Source of the DNA: Myxococcota bacterium
GTDB taxonomy: Bacteria; Myxococcota_A; UBA9042; DTJE01
Direction of reading: 5' to 3'
Assembly (NCBI GenBank): GCA_029975745.1
Contig: JARKOL010000126.1
Coordinates: 1 to 42,665 of the forward strand
DNA: 42,665 nucleotides
Under the pieces are notes generated by a model. That model was not told where the DNA came from. It worked only from the letters and a program-made list of their open reading frames with translations, and did no database searches. This document shows, one piece after another, positions 23,450 to 32,093 of this stretch. The first letter of the stretch is position 1. Every line of letters begins with the position of its first letter. The translations under genes and the position numbers were made by a program.

Positions 23450-26400
23450 TGGAAAGGGCGGCGGTTCCGGGAATCGCGGGGGGCGCCGTTTGAACACGGT
23501 GTACAGGATCGGGACCAGCACCAGGGTGAACACGGTCGAGACCGCCAGACCGCCCACGACGGCGCGAGCCAGCGGCACGTTGGACTCGCTGCCCTCCCCG
23601 ATGCCGATGGCCATCGGAAGCAGCCCCAGCAGGGTGGTCAGCGTCGTCATCAGGATCGGTCGCAGCCGCACGCGCCCGGCCGCGACCACCGCCTCGAGAG
23701 CATCCAGTCCGTCGGACATCCGGGCATTCGCGAACTCGACCAGCAGGATGCCGTTGGACACGACGACGCCGACCATCATGATGATGCCCATGAAGGCGCT
23801 GACGGACAACGGCGTGCCCGTCAGCCACAGCGTCAACACGACCCCGATCATGCCCATCGGCACGGCGAACATCACGATGAACGGTTCGCGCAGCGACCGG
23901 AACTGGCTGGCCATCGTCATGTAGACCAGCATCAGCGCCAGCCCCATCGCCAGCATCAGTCCCCCGAACGACTCCCGCTGCTGCGACCGCTCGCCGCCCA
24001 GCCGAACGGAGAATCCCTCCGGCAGCACCAGGTCCTGCAGGCGGGACTCGACCTCGGCCGCCACGTCCCCCAGCGGACGCCCGAACACGTTCGCGGTCAC
24101 ATGGACGACCCGGTTCTGGTACTTGCGGTCGATCTGGACCGGCCCGGCCCCCGGCATCACGTCGGCCACCGTCCGCAGCGTCAGCACGCGGCGATCGTTC
24201 GTGACCAGCGGCACGTCCTCGAGGTCGTGCAGGTCATTCCGGTCGGACTCCTGGAAACGCACGACGATCCAGTACTCGTGGCCCGTGATCGGGTCCGTGA
24301 AGATGCCGGGGATGTTGACGTTCCCGGCGACCGAGGTCAGGACGCCCTGGGCGACTTCCCGCGTTGATAGCCCCTGTCGCGCCACCTTCTCGCGGTCGAT
24401 CCGGATGCCCAGTTCCGGGTAGTCGTCCTCGCGACTGACGCGCACATCGACGGCGCCGGGCGTGGACTCGACGATCTCGCGAACCTGCCGGTGGACCTCG
24501 CGCGCCGAGTCCAGGTCGTAGCCGATGATCTCGACGTCCAGGGGCGCCTCGGATCCGAAGTTCATGATGCGACGCTGGATGCCCCCGGCGTCGAAGAACA
24601 CCTGAACACCCGGAAGCTGCCCCGCCAGATGCTTGCGAACCTGTTCGACGGCCTCGCGGTCGGTGAAGGGCCGGTCCGCGGGCGGCACCAGGCGCACCCG
24701 GATGTTGGCCGCGTGGGGACCCGAGTTCCGGGCCCACATCGCCCCGCCCCCACCCTGACGAATGCCCGCGTCGGACACCACGGAGGTCACCTTGTCCCGG
24801 CCAAGCGCCTCGAACACGCCTTCCTCGATCCGGGAAACCGCATCCATGGTCCGCTCGACCCGCGTTCCCAGGGGGCCCCGGACCGAGATCCAGAACTGGC
24901 TCTCGTCGGTGGCCGGGAAGAACTCGGAGCCCAGCCGCGGCACCATCGCCATCGCCCCGGCGAACGCCGCGGCAATCAGTACCACCACCACGAACCGCCG
25001 ACGAAGCCCCCAGCGCAGGGCCCTTTCGTACACGGTGCCCAGTCGATCGAATCCGGCCTGCCAGGCGCGCATCAGCGGCCCCAGCAACCGGGGTGCGGCC
25101 TCGTCGCCCTGGGCCTTCATGCGAGCCGTCAGCGGCGGAATCACGGCCATCGAGACCAGGTAGGAGGCCCCCAGCGCGAACACGATGGTCAGGGTCAGGG
25201 GGATGAACAGCATCCGGGCGATCCCGATCAGGAAGATCACCGGGAAGAAGACCGCGATCGTCGCGACGGTGGACGCGAGCACGGGCATCGCGACCTCCCG
25301 GGCCCCATCCAGGGCGGCCTGGCGACTGTCCTTGCCCATCGCGCGATGCCGGAAGATGTTCTCGAGCACGACGATCGAGTCGTCCACCAGGCGTCCGACC
25401 CCCAGGGCCAATCCCCCCAGCGTGAACGTGTTCAGGCTCTGGCCCCCCAGGAAGAACAGCAGGATGAACGTCGCCAGGATCGACAGCGGAATGGCCGTGG
25501 CGATGACGAACGTCGAGGCGAACGAACGCAGGAACAGGAAGATCACCGCCATCGCCAGCAGGCCGCCCATCAGCGACTCGTTGACCAGGCTGCGGATCGA
25601 CTGGCGGATGTAAGTGGACTGGTCGAACGAGGGCTCGAGTTTGACCCCGGGGGGCATGCCCCGAATCCGCGGGATCTCGGCAAGCACCCGGTCCACGACC
25701 TGTATCGTGTTGGCGCCGGGCTGCTTGCGCACCCACAGATTGACGCCGGGAACGCCGTTGACCCGGACGATGTTCGTCTTGTCCTCGGCACCATCGAGCA
25801 CGCGTGCCACGTCCCGAACGAAGACGGGCGCCTGACCCGCGCCGCCCGGACGCACCACCACGTCGCCCAGGCGATCGACGTCGGTGATCTGGGTCTCGGC
25901 GAACACGCTGAAATCGACGTCGCCAACCTTCAGCATGCCCGACGGCAGCAGGAAGTTCGCCCCGCTCAACGCGGCGACCACGTCCTGGGCCGCCAGCCCC
26001 CGGGCCGCCAGCGCGTCCCGATCGGCGATGACCTGGATCTGGCGCACCAGACCACCCGAGATGCTTGCGGTCGAGACGCCCGGCACGCGTTCCAGCTGCG
26101 GCTGGATCACGTTGTAGGCCAGGTCGTACAGCGCGCGCTCATCCTGACCCTCGCCGTACAGATTCAACCCCACCACGGCGAAGTTCGAGATGTCCATCTT
26201 GATCACGAAGGGCGACTGCGCCCCCGTGGGCAGCGAACTCATGATCTGCTGGACGCGCTGGATGGCGTCCGACGCGCCGACATCGACATTGGTGCCCCAG
26301 GCGAAGTTCGCCCGGACGGTGGCGATGCCCTGGCGGGAAGTCGACTCGATGTACGAAACGCCGGGAACCGACGAGACCGCGCGTTCCAACTGCTCGGTCA

Positions 26401-26584
26401 CCGACGCCTCGATGTCGCGGGGTCCCGCGCCGGGATAGACGACGCCGACCATCACGACCGGCATGCTGATGTCGGGAAACAGATCGACCGGAATTCGCGT
26501 GACGGACACGTACCCCAGGACCACGACGGCCACCGAGACCATCAGGATCGCGACCGGGTTGCGCAATGCCGTCCGGGTCAGCAT
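23435..26584 (-). CDS. RND efflux transporter, inner-membrane permease (AcrB family)
   Basis: 1049 residues, the normal AcrB length. The ATG lies one base after the adaptor stop, indicating translational coupling. The N-terminal helix and [15 protein letters not shown] are typical. Two periplasmic loops (~35-330 and ~550-860) alternate with helix bundles at ~340-530 and ~865-1030. The proton-relay Asp pair is D401-D402 in [20 protein letters not shown]. It pumps hydrophobic compounds out of the inner membrane or periplasm using the proton gradient, as a trimer with the adaptor and TolC-like proteins encoded upstream. The substrate cannot be predicted. The aspartokinase promoter lies inside its 3' end. 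Confidence 0.96.
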   Translation of the reverse strand: MLTRTALRNPVAILMVSVAVVVLGYVSVTRIPVDLFPDISMPVVMVGVVYPGAGPRDIEASVTEQLERAVSSVPGVSYIESTSRQGIATVRANFAWGTNVDVGASDAIQRVQQIMSSLPTGAQSPFVIKMDISNFAVVGLNLYGEGQDERALYDLAYNVIQPQLERVPGVSTASISGGLVRQIQVIADRDALAARGLAAQDVVAALSGANFLLPSGMLKVGDVDFSVFAETQITDVDRLGDVVVRPGGAGQAPVFVRDVARVLDGAEDKTNIVRVNGVPGVNLWVRKQPGANTIQVVDRVLAEIPRIRGMPPGVKLEPSFDQSTYIRQSIRSLVNESLMGGLLAMAVIFLFLRSFASTFVIATAIPLSILATFILLFFLGGQSLNTFTLGGLALGVGRLVDDSIVVLENIFRHRAMGKDSRQAALDGAREVAMPVLASTVATIAVFFPVIFLIGIARMLFIPLTLTIVFALGASYLVSMAVIPPLTARMKAQGDEAAPRLLGPLMRAWQAGFDRLGTVYERALRWGLRRRFVVVVLIAAAFAGAMAMVPRLGSEFFPATDESQFWISVRGPLGTRVERTMDAVSRIEEGVFEALGRDKVTSVVSDAGIRQGGGGAMWARNSGPHAANIRVRLVPPADRPFTDREAVEQVRKHLAGQLPGVQVFFDAGGIQRRIMNFGSEAPLDVEIIGYDLDSAREVHRQVREIVESTPGAVDVRVSREDDYPELGIRIDREKVARQGLSTREVAQGVLTSVAGNVNIPGIFTDPITGHEYWIVVRFQESDRNDLHDLEDVPLVTNDRRVLTLRTVADVMPGAGPVQIDRKYQNRVVHVTANVFGRPLGDVAAEVESRLQDLVLPEGFSVRLGGERSQQRESFGGLMLAMGLALMLVYMTMASQFRSLREPFIVMFAVPMGMIGVVLTLWLTGTPLSVSAFMGIIMMVGVVVSNGILLVEFANARMSDGLDALEAVVAAGRVRLRPILMTTLTTLLGLLPMAIGIGEGSESNVPLARAVVGGLAVSTVFTLVLVPILYTVFKRRPPRFPEPPPFPSTAA

Positions 26585-26585
26585 C

Positions 26586-27686
26586 TCAATTCCCCTGGTC
26601 CCCGTCGGGCACCGTCCTCACCTCGACACCGTCGCGGACCAGATCCCGCCCCAGGGTGATCAGGGTGTCGCCCACGGCCAGACCCGAGCGAACCTCCACG
26701 CGGCCGTCGGGCAAGGTGCGCCCCAGTTCCAGCCGCGCCTCGTGCGCCCGGCCGTCGCGAACCACGTACGCGGTGCCGCCCTCGCCCCGCCGGATCACGG
26801 CGCGCGGCGGCACGACGATCACGTCCTCCAGACGATCGATGCCCAGCGTGACCCGGCCGTACATCCCCGGCTTGAGCACCCCCTTCCCGTTGTCGAAGGC
26901 GACCTCGACCTCGAGAGTCCGGGTCGCCACGTCCAGCGCGGGCGCGAACCGGGACACCCGACCCGAGAACACCCCATCGACGCCGTCCAGCACCAGGTCC
27001 GCCGGCATGCCGACGGTGATCCGGCCGGCATCCGCCTGGGGAATCGTCGCCACCGCCTTGATCGTGGCGATCGTGCCCACCTCGAACAGCGCGGGCCCCT
27101 GCGGCCCCACCAGTGCCCCGACGTCCACGTCGCGGCGCGTGACATAGCCGTCGAACGGCGCGGTGATGTCCGCCCAGGAGGCGCGCGTCCGCGTGGCGCT
27201 CAACGCCGCCTCGGCCGCCCTGACCTGGGCCTGAGCGACCTTCTCCGCCGTGTCCGCCGCGTCCGCCTCGGCCGGAGCCACCAGTTGCCTGGACCTCAGG
27301 CCCTCGAGGCGGCGCGCCTGGTCCTGGGTGTTGACCAGCGACGCCCGCGCCGCATCGAGCTGGGCAGCCGCCTGTCGCCGCTGCGCGTCCAGTTCGTCCC
27401 GCTCGACGACCGCAAGGCGATCGCCCTTCAAGACCCGATCCCCGCGATCGACATCCAGGCGCAGCACGTAGCCGGCCACGCGGGACAGGACGCCGGCCCG
27501 CTCGCCCGGCAGCAGGGAGACCAGATACGACCGGCGCAGTTCGACATCGATCCGATCGACCGTGCGGACCGCCACCTGGGGGGCCGGGCGCACCCTGGGC
27601 GCCTTCTTGCCGCCGTCGGCGCAGCCCGAAGCCACCGCCACCGCCAGCCCGGCCGCCGCCAGGAACCGCATCGCCGACCGCATCAT
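26586..27686 (-). CDS. RND periplasmic adaptor lipoprotein (membrane fusion protein)
   Basis: 366 residues; ATG overlapping the TolC-like stop (ATGA). Lipoprotein signal FLAAAGLAVAVASGC. The barrel-sandwich/lipoyl halves (SRVAGYVLRLDVDRGDRVLKGDRLAVV and WADITAPFDGYVTRRDVDVGALV) flank an alpha-helical hairpin (~100-165). A beta-barrel and membrane-proximal domain follow (VATIPQADAGRITVGMPADL; GKGVLKPGMYGRVTL; VVPPRAVIRRGEGGTAYVV). It bridges the RND permease and the outer-membrane channel. Gene order TolC-adaptor-permease with overlaps shows a single operon. Confidence 0.95.
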   Translation of the reverse strand: MMRSAMRFLAAAGLAVAVASGCADGGKKAPRVRPAPQVAVRTVDRIDVELRRSYLVSLLPGERAGVLSRVAGYVLRLDVDRGDRVLKGDRLAVVERDELDAQRRQAAAQLDAARASLVNTQDQARRLEGLRSRQLVAPAEADAADTAEKVAQAQVRAAEAALSATRTRASWADITAPFDGYVTRRDVDVGALVGPQGPALFEVGTIATIKAVATIPQADAGRITVGMPADLVLDGVDGVFSGRVSRFAPALDVATRTLEVEVAFDNGKGVLKPGMYGRVTLGIDRLEDVIVVPPRAVIRRGEGGTAYVVRDGRAHEARLELGRTLPDGRVEVRSGLAVGDTLITLGRDLVRDGVEVRTVPDGDQGN

Positions 27687-29053
27687 GGCGCCCCCTCCCC
27701 CGACAACCGGGCCGGAATCCGTCCAACCGCGCGATTCCAGGCCACGCGCGCCAGCGCCACGCCCAGCCGCGCCCGCACCTCGCCTGCCTCGGCATTCGCC
27801 AGCGCCGCCTGGGCATCCAGCAGCTCCACGGAGTCCCCCGTGCCTGCTTCGTAGCGGCCCTGAGCCAGTTCCAGCGCCTCGCGGGCCGCGTCGAGCGCGG
27901 CGAGGATCGGCGCCATGCGGACGTTCGCCTCGTTGACCGCCGCGGCGGCCTGCTCGACCTCCAGGCGCAGGGCCAGATCCAGCGAGGCCTGGTCGGCATG
28001 CAGCCGGGCCAGACGAGCCTTCGCCTCGCGGTACTCGTAGGTGGTCTGGACGGCGGACAGGACCGGCACCGTCACGCTGACGCCCACGCTCCAGTTCCAG
28101 ACCAGTTCATGGACCTCCAGCCCGCTGTCGTTGAACGAGGCATTCGCGGCCACCACGGGCAGCCATCGCGCGCGCACCGACCGGATCACGCCCTCCTGGG
28201 CGACGATTCGCGCCGCCAGCGCCGCCCGCTCGGGCCGCTGGCCGACCGCCTGCCGCACCCCCTCCGCGGCGTCGAACGGCCCGGCGTCGTCCTCCGCAAG
28301 CGGGCCCGGATCGACCACATCGACCGATGACAGGCCCGGATCCCCGATCGCGGTGGCCAGCGCGACCCGCGAGACGGCCAGCGCGTCCGCCGCGGACAGT
28401 CGGGCCGCCTCGGCGTTCTGGGCGTCGGCTTCGGCACGCACCGCGTCGATCCGCGGACGAAGCCCCGCCTCGACCAGCGCGCGCGCCCGGTCCGCATGCC
28501 GGCGCGCCTGGTCCGCGGCACGCTGCGCCACCTGGAGCATCTGCCGGGAGGCCAGAACGCCATAGTACCGGCTGACGACCCGCTCCCACACGTCCAGCCG
28601 GGTCACGCGGGCATCCCCCTCGGCCGCGCCAACCCCGGCAATGGCGGCGCGATGGGCGCCCAGCGTCCGGCCGTGGTCCCAGATCGTCTGGGACATCGTC
28701 AGCGAGAAGTTGAAGTAGTCATAGGATTTGTGGGTGCTCTCGTAACGGAACCCGCCCCCGCCGCCTCCCAGGTTCGAGGCGGACAGGCCGGGCCTGGGCG
28801 CGAAGTTCCCGGTCTGGCGGTTGTACGCAGCGGAACCCGACAGCGAGGGAAGCCAGCCGGTCATGGCCGCACGCTCGCGCGCCCGTGCCCCATCCAGGTC
28901 GGCGGCGGCTCCCGCCATGGCCGGGGCCGCCGCCATCGCGCGAGCAACCGCCTGGTCCAGCGTCAGCACCGTGGGCTGCGCCACCGCCAGGTGCGGCCCG
29001 ATCAGGACCGTCACCGGCAGCATCCACGCGCAGCATCTGAGTCCACCGATCAT
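27683..29053 (-). CDS. TolC-family outer-membrane efflux channel
   Basis: 456 residues from the ATG at 29053 (GGAG SD); the extra 46 residues in the ORF track cross the promoter. A signal peptide (MLPVTVLIGPHLAVAQ) is followed by the duplicated OEP pattern: LTLDQAVARAMAAAPAM, a first long helix pair with ERVVSRYYGVLASRQMLQVAQRAADQARRHADRA, a Gly-rich insert (NLGGGGGGFRYES) near strand regions, then the second repeat with VWNWSVGVSVTVPVLSAVQTTYEYREAKARL and RYEAGTGDSVELLDAQAALANAEA. It forms the trimeric exit duct of the pump. It is the first gene of the efflux operon. Confidence 0.94.
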   Translation of the reverse strand: MIGGLRCCAWMLPVTVLIGPHLAVAQPTVLTLDQAVARAMAAAPAMAGAAADLDGARARERAAMTGWLPSLSGSAAYNRQTGNFAPRPGLSASNLGGGGGGFRYESTHKSYDYFNFSLTMSQTIWDHGRTLGAHRAAIAGVGAAEGDARVTRLDVWERVVSRYYGVLASRQMLQVAQRAADQARRHADRARALVEAGLRPRIDAVRAEADAQNAEAARLSAADALAVSRVALATAIGDPGLSSVDVVDPGPLAEDDAGPFDAAEGVRQAVGQRPERAALAARIVAQEGVIRSVRARWLPVVAANASFNDSGLEVHELVWNWSVGVSVTVPVLSAVQTTYEYREAKARLARLHADQASLDLALRLEVEQAAAAVNEANVRMAPILAALDAAREALELAQGRYEAGTGDSVELLDAQAALANAEAGEVRARLGVALARVAWNRAVGRIPARLSGEGAP

Positions 29054-29094
29054 CCCGTTGACTCCGTCCCCCGACTCCAGCGCCGGGAACTGAT

Positions 29095-29124
29095 GATATA
29101 CGCGTTCCCCATCCGGGTTGACAA
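29095..29124 (-). promoter_or_regulatory. Candidate promoter of the RND efflux operon
   Basis: On the minus strand: TTGTCA (-35, 29119-29124), 18 bp, TATATC (-10, 29095-29100), ~42 nt before the TolC-like ATG. Its -35 lies within a palindrome shared with the divergent promoter. Confidence 0.45.
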
Positions 29125-29128
29125 CCCG
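29114..29128. promoter_or_regulatory. 15-bp perfect palindrome between divergent promoters (candidate operator)
   Basis: CGGGTTG-A-CAACCCG is a perfect 7-bp inverted repeat around one base. It covers the -35 boxes of both the efflux operon and the cytochrome lipoprotein gene. Efflux operons are often repressed by a TetR, MarR or MerR-type protein bound at such a site; no regulator gene is adjacent here. Confidence 0.5.
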
Positions 29129-29146
29129 TGGAATCGCGGGCTCAAT
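29118..29146 (+). promoter_or_regulatory. Candidate promoter of the CX5CH cytochrome gene
   Basis: TTGACA (29118-29123), 17 bp, CTCAAT (29141-29146), ~57 nt before the ATG at 29203. The -35 is perfect and the -10 weak; it overlaps the palindrome. Confidence 0.4.
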
Positions 29147-29202
29147 GATCGCGTGCCTTCGCACAGATCGTCGGCAGTCGCAACAATGCAAAGGGGGACC
29201 CC

Positions 29203-29556
29203 ATGACGCGATCGCATCTTCGCAAGGCGGGACTTGCGGGCATCCTGGCCCTGGCGGGCACGGCCCTGACCGTCGCCTGTTCCGCCGCGTTCGTGACGCC
29301 GGACGTCACGCCCCAACTGGCCGCGGCGTACGCCGACCGCTATCCCGATGCGGCCTCGGGCGATCTGGAACGGGGACGGGAGCTGTTCGCCTCGTCCTGC
29401 GGCCGCGGCGGCTTCTGCCACAAGCTGCCCAACCCGGCCAGCCGCCGGGACGACCAGTGGCCGTCGATCATGACGCGCATGGCCAGCAAGGCGGCACTGG
29501 ACGGCACCCAGGAGCGCGACGTCCTCCGTTTCATCCTTGCCGTGCGTGCCCAGTAG
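29203..29556 (+). CDS. Small c-type-cytochrome-like lipoprotein with CX5CH site
   Basis: 117 residues; ATG with AAAGGGGG upstream. Lipoprotein-like signal LALAGTALTVAC26. The body matches small class I cytochromes of the kind 'rGrelf...C..CH.lp.P....qWp.im..M..Ka.L......ilrfi': GRELFASSCGRGGFCHKLPNP ... WPSIMTRMASKAALDGTQERDVLRFILAV. The haem-binding segment is unusual: Cys66, Cys72, His73, that is CX5CH instead of CXXCH. Either five residues are tolerated between the thioether cysteines, haem is held by one cysteine, or haem has been lost. Possible axial Met residues follow. The gene diverges from the efflux operon and precedes an acyltransferase gene by 30 nt. Confidence 0.75.
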   Translation: MTRSHLRKAGLAGILALAGTALTVACSAAFVTPDVTPQLAAAYADRYPDAASGDLERGRELFASSCGRGGFCHKLPNPASRRDDQWPSIMTRMASKAALDGTQERDVLRFILAVRAQ

Positions 29557-29586
29557 GCACCGACGCCCTTGCCCGGGGGAGCCGCC

Positions 29587-30570
29587 ATGGCGCGACTGGC
29601 ATCCCACCCGCTGGTACGGCTGGCCGCCGCCGTCTCGCCGACCGACCTGGCCATCCTGTTTCCGCCCGTCGGCGCCTGGCTGACCTGGCGCCTCGCGACC
29701 TCGCCTCCCGGTTCGCCCGCGCCGGTCATCCTGGACCAGGCCGATCGCGAGTTCCACGACCGACTGGCGGATGCCGCCCGCTTCCTGGCCCACCACTGGT
29801 TCCAGTGGTCCGTTCGCGGCGTCGAAAACGTACCGTCCCAGGACCCTGCCCTGCTGATCGGCAACCACAGCGGCGGCCTGATGGTGTTCGATGCCATCCT
29901 GGCCTGGCTGGCCATCCGGGATGCCCAGGGTCCCGATCGCGCCCCCCACGGGATGGCCCACGAGTTCGTCTTTCGCATCCCGGCCCTGCGTCGAAACGCA
30001 ATCCGCGGCGGCGTCGTCCCGTCCCGTCCCGATGCGGCGCACCAGGTGTTCGCGGCCGGTCGGCTGGCGGCGGCCTACCCCGGATCCGACTGGGACAGCC
30101 TGCGCCCGTTTCGCGAACGGAACAGGATCGTGCTGGGCGGACGCACCGGCTTCGTCCGGCTGGCGCTGCGCGAGCAGGTGCCCCTGGTGCCGATCGTCAC
30201 GGCGGGGGCGCAGGAACAGTTCATCGTGCTGACGCGAGGCGAGCGCATCGCCCGACTGCTGGGCTTCCGCGACCGCATCCGATCCAACGTGTTCCCCATC
30301 GGGGTCTCGCTGCCCTGGGGACTGGCGCCGTCCTTCCTGCCCTACCTGCCGCTGCCGACGGCCATTCAACAGGCGTTCCTTCCCCCGTTCCGCTGGCCCG
30401 GCCTGGGCCCCGAGGCCGCCGACGACCCCGCCGTGGTCCAGGCGTGCTATGACGAGGTCGTCGCCGCGATGCAGACCGCCATGGATGATCTGTGCCGGCA
30501 CCAGGTGCTGGGCAGCGCGCTCGCGACGCGCCTGGCCGAGGCGCTTGGAGCCCGTGCGAATGCCGGTTGA
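29587..30570 (+). CDS. PlsC-like lysophospholipid acyltransferase family protein
   Basis: 327 residues from the ATG at 29587 (GGGGGAG SD); the TTG at 29569 in the ORF track is less likely. The acyltransferase block starts around residue 75: WSVRGVENVP, then IGNHSGGLMVFDA (His94...Asp102, a longer spacing than the classical HX4D but usual in the NHSG subgroup), GGVVPSRPDA, LRPFRERNRIVLGGRTGFVRLALREQVPLVPIVTAGAQEQF and PIGVSLPWGLAPSFLPYLPLP. These enzymes transfer acyl chains to lysophosphatidate or related lipids at the inner membrane. The precise acceptor is unknown. Confidence 0.85.
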   Translation: MARLASHPLVRLAAAVSPTDLAILFPPVGAWLTWRLATSPPGSPAPVILDQADREFHDRLADAARFLAHHWFQWSVRGVENVPSQDPALLIGNHSGGLMVFDAILAWLAIRDAQGPDRAPHGMAHEFVFRIPALRRNAIRGGVVPSRPDAAHQVFAAGRLAAAYPGSDWDSLRPFRERNRIVLGGRTGFVRLALREQVPLVPIVTAGAQEQFIVLTRGERIARLLGFRDRIRSNVFPIGVSLPWGLAPSFLPYLPLPTAIQQAFLPPFRWPGLGPEAADDPAVVQACYDEVVAAMQTAMDDLCRHQVLGSALATRLAEALGARANAG

Positions 30571-30595
30571 TCCCGCGAACGGTTTGCACTACACC
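30567..30595 (+). promoter_or_regulatory. Candidate promoter of the SDR gene
   Basis: TTGATC (30567-30572), 17 bp, TACACC (30590-30595), ~30 nt before the ATG at 30625. It overlaps the acyltransferase stop. Confidence 0.35.
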
Positions 30596-30624
30596 TGAGG
30601 CGGCCCCTGCGTGGAGAACGCCGC

Positions 30625-31392
30625 ATGCGCCCGGAACATCCCGTCGCCCTGATCACCGGAGCCTCCTGGGGAATCGGCGAGGCCACCGCTCGCGCGCTGG
30701 CGGCCGACGGCTTCCATCTGGCCCTGGGCGCGCGCAGCGTCGAGCGCGTGTCGTCCCTGGCGACGGAACTGGCCACAACCCACGGCATCCAGGCCTGGGG
30801 GGGCCCGCTTGACGTCCGCGACGGCGATTCCGTGCAGGCGTTCCTGGACCAGGCCACCGAACGCCTGGGGACCGTCCACGTCCTGGTCAACAACGCGGGA
30901 CTGGCCCGGGGACTGGATCGGATCGAGGACGTCCGCGACGCCGACTGGGACGAGATGATCCGCACGAACGTCGAGGGCGTGCTGCGAATGACCCGTGCCT
31001 GCCTGCCTGCCATGCGACGCGCCGGCTGGGGACACGTCTTCTTCCTGGGCAGCACGGCGTCCCATGGCGTCTACGAGGGCGGCGCCGTCTATTGCGGCAC
31101 CAAGCACTTCGTTCGCGCGATCACCGAAACGCTGCGCCTGGAACTGCTGGGGCTTCCCATCCGGATCACCAGTGTCGATCCCGGCATGGTCGAAACGGAG
31201 TTCTCGGTGACGCGGCTGGGCTCCCGCGAGCGCGCCGATGCCGTCTATCGCGGCATGGAGCCCCTGGTGGCCGCCGACATCGCCGAGTGCATTCGCTGGG
31301 CGGTCGGACTGCCGGATCGCGTCAACATCGACCAGATCCTGGTGAAGCCGCGGGACCAGGCGGCCTTCCACCGGGTACATCGGCAATCCTGA
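30625..31392 (+). CDS. Short-chain dehydrogenase, YdfG-like 3-hydroxy acid dehydrogenase
   Basis: 255 residues; GGAG SD. Classical SDR: TGASWGIG (11-18) binds NADP, NNAG at 89-92, and the catalytic triad is Ser143, Tyr156 and Lys160 (GSTASHGVYEGGAVYCGTK). The C-terminus (PGMVETEFSVTRLG ... DRVNIDQILVKPRDQAAFHRVHR) closely follows E. coli YdfG, which oxidises L-allo-threonine/serine and reduces malonic semialdehyde with NADP(H). Substrate by homology only. endonuclease III follows after 35 nt. Confidence 0.9.
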   Translation: MRPEHPVALITGASWGIGEATARALAADGFHLALGARSVERVSSLATELATTHGIQAWGGPLDVRDGDSVQAFLDQATERLGTVHVLVNNAGLARGLDRIEDVRDADWDEMIRTNVEGVLRMTRACLPAMRRAGWGHVFFLGSTASHGVYEGGAVYCGTKHFVRAITETLRLELLGLPIRITSVDPGMVETEFSVTRLGSRERADAVYRGMEPLVAADIAECIRWAVGLPDRVNIDQILVKPRDQAAFHRVHRQS

Positions 31393-31427
31393 CGACGAGC
31401 AGGACGACGCAAACCGTGGAGAACCCC

Positions 31428-32084
31428 ATGGAATCCCAGGAACAACGCACCAGACGCGCCCGGGAGATCGCGACGTCGCTGGCGGAATGGTTCCCCGATG
31501 CCACGGGCAGCCCGCTGCACTGGAGGTCGCCGCTGGAGCTGCTGGTCGCCACGATCCTGGCGGCCCAGTCCCGGGACGACACGGTGAACCTGGTGATGCC
31601 CGACCTCATGGCCCGATTCCCCGACGCCCATGCGCTGGCCCAGGCCCCCATCGAGGAACTCGAACACCTGGTGCGAAGAACGGGCTTCTACCGGAACAAG
31701 GCCCGCGCCGTCCAGACGTGCTGCAGGCAGCTCGTCGAGCGCCACGACGGAGCGGTTCCGACCCGAATGGACGATCTGACGGCGCTGGCGGGCGTGGGAC
31801 GAAAGACCGCGAACGTCGTGCTGACCAACTGTTTCGGCATCCCGGGCATCGTGGTGGACACCCACGTCCTGCGGGTCAGCGCGCGCCTGGGCCTGACGGG
31901 TTCCTCCGACCCCGAAACGGTCGAGGCCGACGTCGGCGCCCTGCTGCCCGAAGCGGATTGGGGATCCTTCTGCCACCGGGTGACCTGGTTCGGACGCCAG
32001 ATCTGCCTGGCCCGCAAGCCCCGATGCCCCGAGTGCCGTCTGGCGACGCGATGCCCCCATGTCACCGGCAACGAAATCCGGTAG
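31428..32084 (+). CDS. nth: Endonuclease III (DNA glycosylase/AP lyase)
   Basis: 218 residues from the ATG at 31428 (GGAG SD); the ORF track start at 31092 lies inside the SDR gene. Helix-hairpin-helix LTALAGVGRKTANVVL carries catalytic Lys126, and VDTHVLRVSARLGL carries Asp144, the same 18-residue spacing as Lys120/Asp138 in E. coli. The 4Fe-4S loop is C-X6-C-X2-C-X5-C (ICLARKPRCPECRLATRCPH). It removes oxidised pyrimidines from DNA and cuts the abasic site. All key residues are present. Confidence 0.97.
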   Translation: MESQEQRTRRAREIATSLAEWFPDATGSPLHWRSPLELLVATILAAQSRDDTVNLVMPDLMARFPDAHALAQAPIEELEHLVRRTGFYRNKARAVQTCCRQLVERHDGAVPTRMDDLTALAGVGRKTANVVLTNCFGIPGIVVDTHVLRVSARLGLTGSSDPETVEADVGALLPEADWGSFCHRVTWFGRQICLARKPRCPECRLATRCPHVTGNEIR

Positions 32085-32093
32085 AGTGCCGCC

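Noticed and set aside
19854-23924. 1356-aa plus-strand ORF
   Set aside because: Antisense to the permease, ssb and aspartokinase genes; low-complexity shadow.
24491-26659. 722-aa plus-strand ORF
   Set aside because: Antisense to the RND permease gene, with shadow composition.
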